Shown: positions 1 to 5,836 of the stretch, in pieces
Position numbering within the stretch: position 1 is the first letter of the stretch
How the letters are laid out: every line of letters starts with the position of its first letter
Source of the DNA: Methylococcales bacterium
GTDB lineage: Bacteria > Pseudomonadota > Gammaproteobacteria > Methylococcales > Methylomonadaceae
Direction: 5' to 3'
Assembly (NCBI GenBank): GCA_009692395.1
Contig: SHZG01000107.1
Span: 1-7,909 of the forward strand
DNA length: 7,909 nt
Made by a program: the position numbers and the translations under genes
Notes under the pieces: generated by a model
Seen by the model: the letters and a program-made list of their open reading frames with translations, nothing else
The model's database searches: none
Told to the model about the DNA's origin: nothing

Positions 1-77
1 TATTACCTTGTACAACCTCGCAACACGTCTCGTGTCGCCCAAGCACAGACCCCCAGTTCCTGTTGTATCCAGTTCAT
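1..77 (-). pseudogene. Transposase N-terminal fragment, IS4/Tn5-like, left copy, probably frameshifted
   Basis: The frame opens with ATG at 75-77 (an alternative ATG lies at 84-86) and reads MNWIQQELG. It then runs into a run of five C (50-54; G on the coding strand). In the frame that would follow one added G, or a -1 slip on that run, the protein continues GLCLGDTRRVARLYKVI. That fits the N-terminal DNA-binding segment of IS4/Tn5-type transposases, where a 'W-ELxxxDLGDxRRxxRL' pattern is usual. Without the shift the product is unlike a transposase. The right copy has the same five-base run, so the shift was present before the copies separated, or it is a built-in frameshift. Only about 25 codons are in the window. 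Confidence 0.55.
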
Positions 78-148
78 TGCTATCATCGGTTTGTTAGTTC
101 ACATTATCTTACTGTACCGCATTGTGGGAAGTTGTGGGTAATCGTGTG
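1..148 (-). mobile_element. Inner end of an IS4/Tn5-like insertion sequence, left copy (cut by window edge)
   Basis: Positions 11-148 are the reverse complement of 7772-7909 with one difference (C at 102 against the equivalent of A, from T at 7818). Identity stops abruptly at 148, exactly where the vapC reading frame loses its family sequence, so 148 is taken as the inner terminus of the element. Read from the minus strand the element starts CACACGATTACCC, carries the heptamer CCCACAA twice in its first 30 bases (possibly a transposase-binding site), and about 70 bases in begins a transposase reading frame running out of the window. The outer end and any target-site duplication are not visible. 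Assignment to an IS rests on the transposase-like start, the repeat at both ends and the truncation of genes at both boundaries; the family name is inferred from the N-terminal motif only. Confidence 0.75.
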
Positions 149-302
149 TGTCATGCTGTACTAGCCAAGCGACTTCAAACCAACTGATAGCAGATACGCC
201 TACTTTATCTGCTTGTTCTATCTTTTCCATCCATAATGGTTTTAAAAGCTCAGTATTCTGATTAACCCACCATAGCCAAATGTGAGTATCCACAATAATC
301 AT
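99..302 (-). pseudogene. vapC: VapC-type PIN-domain toxin, 3' end replaced by IS
   Basis: The frame starts MIIVDTHIWLWW, the classic opening of VapC ribonucleases, in which the first aspartate (D5) is a metal-binding residue of the PIN active site. 'VGVSAISWFEVAWLV' follows at about residues 34-48, also typical. Family sequence ends near residue 51, where the IS begins (148); the last 16 codons to the stop at 99-101 are read from IS DNA. VapC proteins are usually about 125-135 residues, so more than half, including the later acidic catalytic residues, is gone. The ATG overlaps the end of the upstream vapB frame in an ATGA arrangement, as expected for a translationally coupled toxin-antitoxin pair. 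The product should be inactive. Confidence 0.85.
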
Positions 303-523
303 TCAGGCAAGTTCCATTTAGCTTGTGTAACTGTATCGATAATATTGCCGACTATTTGTACACGTCCCACTATATCAGGATGGGGTTGACGTTTTGAATG
401 TGATATTTCATCGTCTTCTCATACTAAGAAAATAGCTTCAATCTGTTTATTTGCGGGTAATTTTGGCATGGCTTTAAGAGTACCGAAATTATCTGTTGTT
501 ACGATTAACTTTTGAGCATACAT
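299..523 (-). pseudogene. vapB: VapB-like antitoxin with an in-frame TGA
   Basis: The ATG at 521-523 has an AAGGAA ribosome-binding site about seven bases upstream. Reading through, the protein is about 74 residues. It opens MYAQKLIVTTDNFGTLK, continues with 'MPKLPANKQIEAIFLV' and ends 'QPHPDIVGRVQIVGNII...KWNLPE'. This matches my memory of a group of small antitoxins paired with VapC, with an N-terminal beta-rich DNA-binding part and a C-terminal toxin-binding tail. A TGA at 419-421 stops the frame after residue 34, where the family has a hydrophobic residue; TTA to TGA is a one-base change. The stop at 299-301 overlaps the vapC start. With the antitoxin interrupted and the toxin cut, the pair is probably dead. 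Selenocysteine or TGA-as-Trp decoding is unlikely, since other genes here are broken by TAA and TAG. Confidence 0.75.
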
Positions 524-542
524 ATTACGTTTCCTTTTAGTT

Positions 543-578
543 TTATAGTGGCTGGTCAAAATCTACCATTAAACGGTT
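543..578 (-). other. Possible 3' remnant of a lost gene between DUF5682 and vapB
   Basis: Immediately after the DUF5682 stop, another minus-strand frame reads LNRLMVDFDQPL followed by TAA at 543-545. It has no start of its own within the gap. The last 12 bases before and over the stop (AGCCACTATAAA on the minus strand) are identical to the end of the interrupted gene at 7385-7396, and both frames finish '-PL stop'. This is where the VWA-domain partner gene would be expected in related operons. The stretch could be the tail of a deleted gene or chance; too short to decide. Confidence 0.2.
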
Positions 579-2772
579 AAGCTTCCAACCCCAAAATCCG
601 TGCCAACAACGGCAACACTGCCTTAGCCGTCTCAGAATTATGTTCACCTATCACCGTAGTTTTGGGTAACACCGCTTGATTATGCTGCACCCGTTCACCC
701 ATTTGTCGCCGTATCGGTGCATCAAAGGTGCTGAACGTGCGCCGTAACATCGGTAGGATTTGTTGAAAGGCATCGGCGGGTAATTGGCACACCCACGCAT
801 CGATAATACCCCACAACACTTCATCGTCAATTAACAACTAACCGCTGCCGCGTAGAAAGCCATCTGCCCACGCGGCACTTTGCGCAGGGCAGTTGCCTGT
901 GGATAAGGCGACGCTTAACCGTCCAGCAACCGTTTCAGCGTCGATGTGGTCGGCTTGTAATAGCAAGCGACAACAGCGTCCAGCGAGTAAACCGTGTAGT
1001 CCCAGTTGATTGGAAAGGCTAGTTAATACGCCATACCATGAGGCATTAAAATCCTCGTTAGCCAATAAAATCACCACATCCTGCACGGCTTGAATCAGGG
1101 TAAACATTCTTACAGCGGCTGCTTCATTGAGTGAACTACAGGCGGCGGGTAGTCCAATGCAGATGCGCGTCATCAAGCCTTCGACCACAATGCCCACTTG
1201 GTCTAGCGAGGTTTTGCGCACATCCCCATAACGCATAAGTTGCGCTAAGCTGGGTAATACCTGCATTAAATGCAGGACATCGGCGGCGATGGCGGCTTAG
1301 GTTTGTATGCAGTCAATCAGCACGTCAACCGCTGTGTCTAAATTGGCAAATAGCGCGTCTTGTGCCAGTTTGGTTAAGGCTTCCAGTTGCGTGGTTTGGC
1401 GGGCTTCATGGATGGTGTACGCGCTGGCGGCATCGCTGACGGTGTTGCCCCATTGTCCAGCTTCAATGATGCGAATCACATATTCAGGCATCCAGTTCAA
1501 ACGCCACGCTGCTTTAAATGTGCCTTTGCCGCGAGCGTAATCGCTAACGCCCCAGTCGATATTCCATAAATGCAACTGGCGCAATAAATAACTGCGCTGT
1601 AAATCGGTGTCTTTGCGCAAATCTAACACTAACTCAGTGCGCGTGGCGGTTGGAGTCAAGCGCAGGCGTTTTTGTTGGGCAGCTAAATCTTTTTGCAACG
1701 GAGTCATGGGCGCGTCATCGGGGACGTGTCCTAGTCGTTCGCCGATAATCAATTGTTTGTGAATTAACTGCATCGGCAACGGATCAGCACATAACATCAC
1801 CGACTGCACGGCATCATTCACTTCATCCAAACTGGGTAATGGACGACTGCGCATAGCGGCGAGTGCTTCTGCCAGTCGCACGCTTTCAATAACGTGAGCC
1901 GAGGAAATATCAATGCCGTTATCACGGAATAATCGCGCCACTTGGGTGAGCCAATGACTGACGATTTGGTCTTGTTGTTGCCACAAATGATGATACCAAT
2001 TCGGCGACACAATACCCGCGCCATAACCACTGGTAAGACTCAAGCGGTCGTAAGTCCACGGTATCCAAGTGGCAACCGTTTTGGTTTTCACCAAACTTTT
2101 CAGTAAATCATTGTCTTGTTTAGCGGGGATTTTAGCTTGTAATGCAGGAACGTGCCACGCGCCACATACCACGGCAATACGTTCATAGCCTTGTTTTTCA
2201 GCGGCGCGGATGATTTTTCTCATGTGAGCTTCGCGTAATAGCTCACGCGGTTTTTCGGGATTTTCGCTATCGACTTCGGCGCGTAATGCGGTCATGGCTT
2301 CGGCAATCGCGGCGAATAATTCCGTAGCATCACGCCGTTCTTCTACTAAATAAGACCACCAACGTTCACTGTCATCAAAGCCTGCGGTTTGCGCTAACAG
2401 ACTTAACGGATCGCGGCGAATATCATCAATGTCCGATGTCTCTGTTTCAGTCTCTAAACCGAACTGTAAACTCATCGGTAAATCCATGAACTGCACAGGA
2501 ATTTTCTGCGCTAGTGCATAATGCAAGGCTTGCCATTCAGGCGAAAACAGCGCGAATGGATAATACACAGCACGGTTATTATCATCGGCACTGTAAATCA
2601 ACGCAGCAACAGGCGGCTGCATTTGTTCGTGGGCAACCAACGGAATAATGTCGTCCATTTCAGTCGCCCCTTCAATAAGTAGTGCGTCGGGTTGTAAAGC
2701 GGTTAAAGCCTGTAACAAACTACGCGCAGAACCTGCGCCATGATGACGAATACCAAAAACGTGAATACTCAT
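577..2772 (-). pseudogene. DUF5682-family (YehM-like) protein, two in-frame nonsense codons
   Basis: One continuous minus-strand frame of 732 codons including the final TAA (577-579), with TAA at 1297-1299 and TAG at 838-840. The ATG at 2770-2772 has AGGTG just upstream. Residues 1-491 hold the DUF5682 landmarks: GIRHHGAGSARSLL (7-20), ALLIEG (30-35), FMDLP (95-99) and VVCGAWHVPAL (201-211). Their layout recalls the EreA/ChaN/TraB-like hydrolase superfamily, so a catalytic role is possible but inferred. After the first stop the same frame gives 'AADVLHLMQVLPSLAQLMRYGDVR' (shown in part by MRYGDVR) and 'GLHGLLAGRCCRLLL'. After the second it gives 'LPMLRRTFSTFDAPIRRQMGE'-like sequence (LLRRTF/RRQMGER motifs); both are the usual C-terminal part of this family. 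Read-through length is close to YehM (about 760). It belongs with the MoxR ATPase and DUF5691 genes. Each stop is one substitution from a sense codon (for example CAA/CAG); both need to be bypassed for a full product. Confidence 0.85.
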
Positions 2773-2791
2773 AACACACCTAAATTACCTA

Positions 2792-2862
2792 GTTCCCACG
2801 CGCCGCGTGGGAATTCATACAGACCGCGCTGCGGTCTACTACACAACGCAGCGCGTGGGAAC
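2792..2862. repeat. Palindromic MITE/REP-like element, 'TTCCCACGCG' type
   Basis: The gap between the 148-residue gene and DUF5682 holds a compact 71-bp structure. At 2793-2813 is a perfect palindrome with 10-bp arms (TTCCCACGCG / CGCGTGGGAA) around a single C. At 2821-2837 is a second hairpin with 7-bp arms (AGACCGC / GCGGTCT). The element closes at 2852-2862 with CGCGTGGGAAC, the inverse of its first 11 bases (2792-2802). Terminal inversion plus internal hairpins fits a small non-autonomous repeat. I recall similar 'GTTCCCACGC..GCGTGGGAA' repeats from several gammaproteobacterial genomes, but copy number cannot be seen here. Confidence 0.75.
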
Positions 2863-2896
2863 GAGAAACGTGTTTACTTCAGTGCATCCTATTGGT

Positions 2897-3343
2897 TTAT
2901 GATTTAGGCGCGTCTTTTAGTGGCCCACAAAGAATCTCACCTGACCAATCAAATACAGAATTGTAAACAAGTATTAAGCCATTCAAATAACTATTAAGGC
3001 GAACTAGAAAATCCATCACATCCTTTTCCGCTTCTGGCTCATGAGTGATTTCACAACCCAAACACATTCTGACATGATGCAATCGACCTAAGGTGTAAGC
3101 CAAATCTTCTTTACTGAGTTTTTGGGTTTTAACATAACCTTCAAAGCCTTTGAGATGATAAGGTAACGCTTTGACAGGCATAATATCCACATCAACCTGT
3201 CCCCACGGCATCTGTAAACTAAAGCCTGCTGCCTCATTTTTGTTTTCGAGTTGTTTGTATGACTCAATAGTGTCAATTTCCTCAAACAGACGTGCGCCAA
3301 TGATTGAGGGGTCTGCAATATAAAATGATGCGTTCTTTGGCAT
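2897..3343 (-). CDS. Hypothetical protein, 148 residues, unrecognised
   Basis: Intact frame from ATG (3341-3343) to TAA (2897-2899), with AGGA about eight bases upstream of the start. I do not recognise the family. The product looks soluble: no signal peptide or membrane segment. It has a mixed N-terminal part with 'FSLQMPWGQVDVDIMPVK' at about 41-58, a middle 'LAYTLGRLHHVRMCLGCEITHEPE' region (around 81-104, shown here only as landmarks LGRLHH and MCLGCE), then a likely helical segment 'DFLVRLNSYLNGLILVYNS' at about 110-128. The paired cysteines in MCLGC are too few for a zinc site alone. It is separated from DUF5682 by a palindromic repeat and from the upstream TPR gene by about 210 bases, so it may be an insertion into the older operon. 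Immunity-like or housekeeping roles are both open. Confidence 0.7.
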   Translation of the reverse strand: MPKNASFYIADPSIIGARLFEEIDTIESYKQLENKNEAAGFSLQMPWGQVDVDIMPVKALPYHLKGFEGYVKTQKLSKEDLAYTLGRLHHVRMCLGCEITHEPEAEKDVMDFLVRLNSYLNGLILVYNSVFDWSGEILCGPLKDAPKS

Positions 3344-3370
3344 TGTTTTTTCCTAGTACGGGAGAGTGGA

Positions 3371-3432
3371 GTAGAGCGATAGTGAAACCCATCGCATGAT
3401 TAATGTTGGGTGACAGCTATCACTGAACCCAA
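3371..3432. repeat. Degenerate palindromic repeat, 'TTGGGT..ACCCAA' type
   Basis: The gap upstream of the 148-residue gene contains GTAGAGCGATAGTGAAACCC (3371-3390) followed by a decayed hairpin, TTGGGT at 3406-3411 paired with ACCCAA at 3427-3432 around GACAGCTATCAC. The pieces resemble worn copies of repeats of the form 'TTGGGTT-TCGCTATCGC-AACCCAA'. No gene is seen in 3344-3557. A run of U is lacking, so it is not called a terminator. Confidence 0.4.
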
Positions 3433-3509
3433 GCTATGATTATAAACGTTTAAAAATTTCTTTAGCAGTCTATACGCAAGATAAGATGAATTTCATATTT
3501 CGCCTTTTG

Positions 3510-3542
3510 GCAACCCAATATTTTGAGTGTCCGTTGGGTTGC
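3510..3542. repeat. Inverted repeat GCAACCCAA / TTGGGTTGC
   Basis: Perfect 9-bp arms at 3510-3518 and 3534-3542 around a 15-base loop, about 15 bases after the TPR gene stop codon. The left arm and its flank (TTTTGGCAACCCAA) are shared with the repeat at 4645-4681 on the other side of the TPR gene. No T-run follows on the minus strand, so termination is only possible, not shown. Confidence 0.55.
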
Positions 3543-3557
3543 GAAAGAGCAGAAACT

Positions 3558-4577
3558 CTACCTATTGCCACAGCATTTTTTATATTTTTTGCCACTTCCG
3601 CAGGGGCAGGGTTCATTAGGTTTGGGTGTTGCTGTCGCTTTTTGAACGGTGGTATCTTGAAGAAAAATATCGATGTCGAGATGCGATTTTAATACTTCTG
3701 ATAATTCAGCATGGAACTTTTTCAATAATATTTTTAATTTTTTAAGTCCAATAATTTGACGAATGGTAAGAATATAACTTTCGGTATGTTTAGCTTCTAG
3801 GCTTAAGCTAATTTGGTTTTGTAATGCCAGCGCCTCAGCAAAACAAGGGATTGCCAACGCATAGTTTTTTTGATTGGTATGCAGTATGCCAATATTACGC
3901 AAACACGATGCAACACCTTCTTTGTCATCAATTTCTTGGCGAATTTTTAGGCTTTCTTGATAGTGTTTTAACGCTTCCGTTAAATTGCCTTTTTCGTTAA
4001 AAAAAGCACCTACATTATTTAAAGCGGTCGCAATACCTTCTTTATCACCAATTTCTTGTCGAATAGCGACACTTTCTTGATGTGTTTTTAACGCGTCCGA
4101 TAAATTGCCTTTGTCAAAAAAAATAGCACTCATTTGTCCTAATACGCGGGCAATACTTTCTTTATCATTAATTTCTTGGCTAGCCTCTAAACTTAGATTG
4201 AATATTTCTAAGGCTTTATCGAGTTTACCTATTTCTTTTGAAATAGTGGCTAAATCATGTAAAGACATAGCAATGCCTTTTTTATCGCCAATTTCTTGGC
4301 GAATGAGCAAGCCTTCTTGGTATTTTTTGGCAGCTTCTTCTAAATCACCACGGCTGTCATAAACCAACCCTATGCCGTGCAGAGCATCGGCTTTTTCTTT
4401 ATTAAAGCCTTCACTACGCTGATACGCTTGTTCAAAATACGTTAACGCTTCTTGATAATCGCCTTGACGCCACAAGGCTTCCCCATTACGATTAAGTTCT
4501 TCAAGCGTTATTTTTTCATCTGTTGCTGGGATTAAGTTAAAGCTCTCTTCTGCGTTGCGCGTTTGTTCGTTGTCCAT
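3558..4577 (-). CDS. TPR-repeat protein with C-terminal SEC-C zinc-binding motif
   Basis: Intact 339-residue frame; ATG at 4575-4577 with AGGAT about seven bases upstream. Residues 28-255 form about six tetratricopeptide repeats (helix pairs such as 'ALWRQGDYQEALTYFEQAY' at 34-52). Repeats two to five are spaced at exactly 40 residues, with recurring 'IRQEIGDKEGIA' linkers. Residues 256-310 are charged helix without clear repeats. The tail 'EPCPCGSGKKYKKCCG' (322-337; Cys 324, 326, 335, 336) is a SEC-C motif, the zinc-binding tail of SecA also found on many unrelated proteins, where it likely mediates protein or ribosome contact. The protein is probably cytoplasmic and a scaffold or adaptor. 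It lies between the MoxR ATPase and DUF5682 genes, with related palindromic repeats on both sides, which suggests insertion into the operon. Partnership with the ATPase is a guess. Unlike its neighbours it shows no damage. Confidence 0.9.
   Translation of the reverse strand: MDNEQTRNAEESFNLIPATDEKITLEELNRNGEALWRQGDYQEALTYFEQAYQRSEGFNKEKADALHGIGLVYDSRGDLEEAAKKYQEGLLIRQEIGDKKGIAMSLHDLATISKEIGKLDKALEIFNLSLEASQEINDKESIARVLGQMSAIFFDKGNLSDALKTHQESVAIRQEIGDKEGIATALNNVGAFFNEKGNLTEALKHYQESLKIRQEIDDKEGVASCLRNIGILHTNQKNYALAIPCFAEALALQNQISLSLEAKHTESYILTIRQIIGLKKLKILLKKFHAELSEVLKSHLDIDIFLQDTTVQKATATPKPNEPCPCGSGKKYKKCCGNR
3911..4390 (-). repeat. Tandem 120-bp coding repeat within the TPR gene
   Basis: Four units with an exact 120-base period can be read. 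The landmark CAATTTCTTG (or TTAATTTCTTG) occurs at about 3929, 4049, 4169 and 4289, each preceded 15-20 bases earlier by CAATACCTTC-like or CAACACCTTC-like sequence. Each unit encodes one 40-residue TPR. DNA similarity between units is high (for example IRQEI..KEGIA encoded by near-identical bases), implying recent duplication or conversion, so unit number may vary between strains. Confidence 0.75.
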
Positions 4578-4644
4578 GACCCATCCTATTTGTTATTTTT
4601 TGTTGTCGTTATTGCTTTAAACATTCTAACTGAAAATCAGTAAC

Positions 4645-4681
4645 GTAGCTTGAGTTGCCGCTTTTTGGCAACCCAAGCTAC
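4645..4681. repeat. Long hairpin repeat next to the MoxR stop codon
   Basis: Arms of 15 bp at 4645-4659 (GTAGCTTGAGTTGCC) and 4667-4681 (GGCAACCCAAGCTAC), one mismatch, loop GCTTTTT. It begins two bases after the MoxR stop codon. No U-tract follows on the minus strand, so it is more likely a REP-like repeat than an intrinsic terminator, though it could stabilise or process the transcript. Related in sequence to the repeat at 3510-3542. Confidence 0.7.
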
Positions 4682-4683
4682 TA

Positions 4684-5760
4684 TTAACTTTGCTCACGAC
4701 AAGCACGATACAAATCCTTCCAATCCGACCGCTCTTTCATCACGGTTTCTAAATATTCTTTCCAGACGAGGCTGTCTTGTACGGGATCTTTGACGACTGC
4801 GCCTATTAAACTGGAGGCGACATCGTGAGCTTTTAATTCGCCATCACCAAAATGGGCGGCTAAGGCTATGCCGCTACTGACGACGGAAATGGCTTCGGCG
4901 GTGCTTAATGAACCTGAGGGGATTTTGAGTTTGTTTTTGCCGTCTTCGGTTAAACCCGCACGAAGTTCGCGGAAGATAGTGACGATGCGGCGAATTTCTT
5001 CTAAGGCAGGTTGTTCCATTGGCAATTCTAAGACGCGTCCGAAGCTGGTGACGCGGCGTTGTACGATGTCCACTTCTTCTGCTAGGCTCTCAGGATTGGG
5101 CAAAATCACGGTATTGAAGCGGCGTTTTAACGCGCTGGATAAATCATTCACGCCTTTGTCGCGGTTGTTGGCGGTGGCGATAACGTTAAAGCCTTTTGCG
5201 CTTGTTGTTCTGTGTTCAGTTTATGAATCGGTAGGGTTTTTTCAGACAAAATGGTGATGAGTGTATCCTGCACATCCGCCGCCACGCGGGTGAGTTCTTC
5301 AATACGGGCAATTTTTCCTTGGGTCATGGCTCGCATCACAGGGCTATGAATTAACGCGGCTTCAGAAGGCCCTTGCGCGATAAGTTGTGCGTAATTCCAG
5401 CTATAACGCAAGGCTTCTTCGCCCGTGCCTGCTGTGCCTTGCACAATGAGCGTGGAGTTACCTGAAATTGCCGCCGCTAAATGTTCCGATACCCACGATT
5501 TTGCAGTTCCAGGCAGACCGTATAACAACAAGGCTCTATCGGTTGCCAGCGTGGAAATGGCAATTTCAATCAAGCGCGGATTGCCGACATATTTGGGGCT
5601 AATGTCTACGCCGTTGTCTAGCTTGCCACCCATTAAATGCCCACGGCGATAATTCCCAGTTAGGTGGACGAGCGGCGGTCTCGACTTCTTGTAACGACGT
5701 TAATTCGTGGGCGTATTCTTGTTCCGCGTGTTGGCGGATGGCTTGGTTAGTGTCAGTCAC
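4684..5760 (-). pseudogene. MoxR-family AAA+ ATPase (YehL-like), broken by two frameshifts
   Basis: Proposed start is GTG at 5758-5760, with GAGGA about eight bases upstream. The frame reads MTDTNQAIRQHAEQEYAHEL ... RPPNWELSPWA to about 5638. A family-typical residue stretch before 'LMGGKLDNG' is then missing (about 11 bases lost), shifting the frame. The second part (5633 to about 5194) has Walker A GLPGTAKS (5496-5519), a Walker B-region 'ARIEELTRV' and 'DTLITILSEKTLPI'. At the A-run 5194-5197 one A appears lost; restoring it gives 'KGFNVIATANNRDKGVND' (sensor 1) joined to the third part (from 5151), with 'SSALKRRFN' (arginine finger region) and 'PSGSLSTAEA' (sensor 2 region). Total length matches YehL (about 360). 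These ATPases form rings that remodel proteins, usually with a VWA partner. As written the gene cannot give a full protein unless the indels are sequencing errors. Confidence 0.85.
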
Positions 5761-5795
5761 GGGTAGTCCTCATGAGTTAGGGATTGTTGACAATC

Positions 5796-5828
5796 AGACC
5801 TCGCAGGTTTTTAAAACCTGCGAGGTCT
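5796..5828. repeat. Perfect 33-bp palindrome AGACCTCGCAGGTTTT / AAAACCTGCGAGGTCT
   Basis: Two perfect 16-bp arms around one T, in the 76-base gap between the DUF5691 stop and the MoxR start. It resembles a palindromic repeat I recall from many environmental bacterial genomes. It would fold into a very stable hairpin in either strand's transcript; no U-tract follows on the minus strand. It could reduce read-through between the two genes. Confidence 0.8.
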
Positions 5829-5836
5829 TATCGTTT

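Noticed and set aside
149..160. Possible homology between the two flanks just outside the IS ends (left GTCATGCTGT, right GTCATGCAGT)
   Set aside because: The match is ten bases with one mismatch and offset by several bases relative to the IS edge. The left side is vapC coding sequence, so chance is the best explanation.
419..1299. Stop-codon reassignment or read-through, since TGA, TAG and TAA all occur in frame within conserved genes
   Set aside because: All three stops are affected, and the same codons end intact genes here (TGA for DUF5691, TAG for the TPR gene, TAA for the 148-residue gene). Frameshifts are present nearby, so decay is simpler.
3486..3692. Plus-strand frame of 68 codons over the TPR gene end
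   Set aside because: It mirrors the SEC-C coding region and the palindrome, with no protein-like features and no ribosome-binding site.
3911..4390. CRISPR-like array because of regular 120-bp periodicity
   Set aside because: The period is coding, in frame with 40-residue TPR units, without short repeats alternating with unique spacers.
4645..4681. Intrinsic terminator after MoxR
   Set aside because: The stem is strong but no U-tract follows on the transcribed strand, and the sequence is repeated elsewhere in the window.
4868..5257. Plus-strand frame of 129 codons opposite the MoxR gene
   Set aside because: The minus strand encodes clear AAA+ motifs across the same bases; the plus frame is an antisense shadow.
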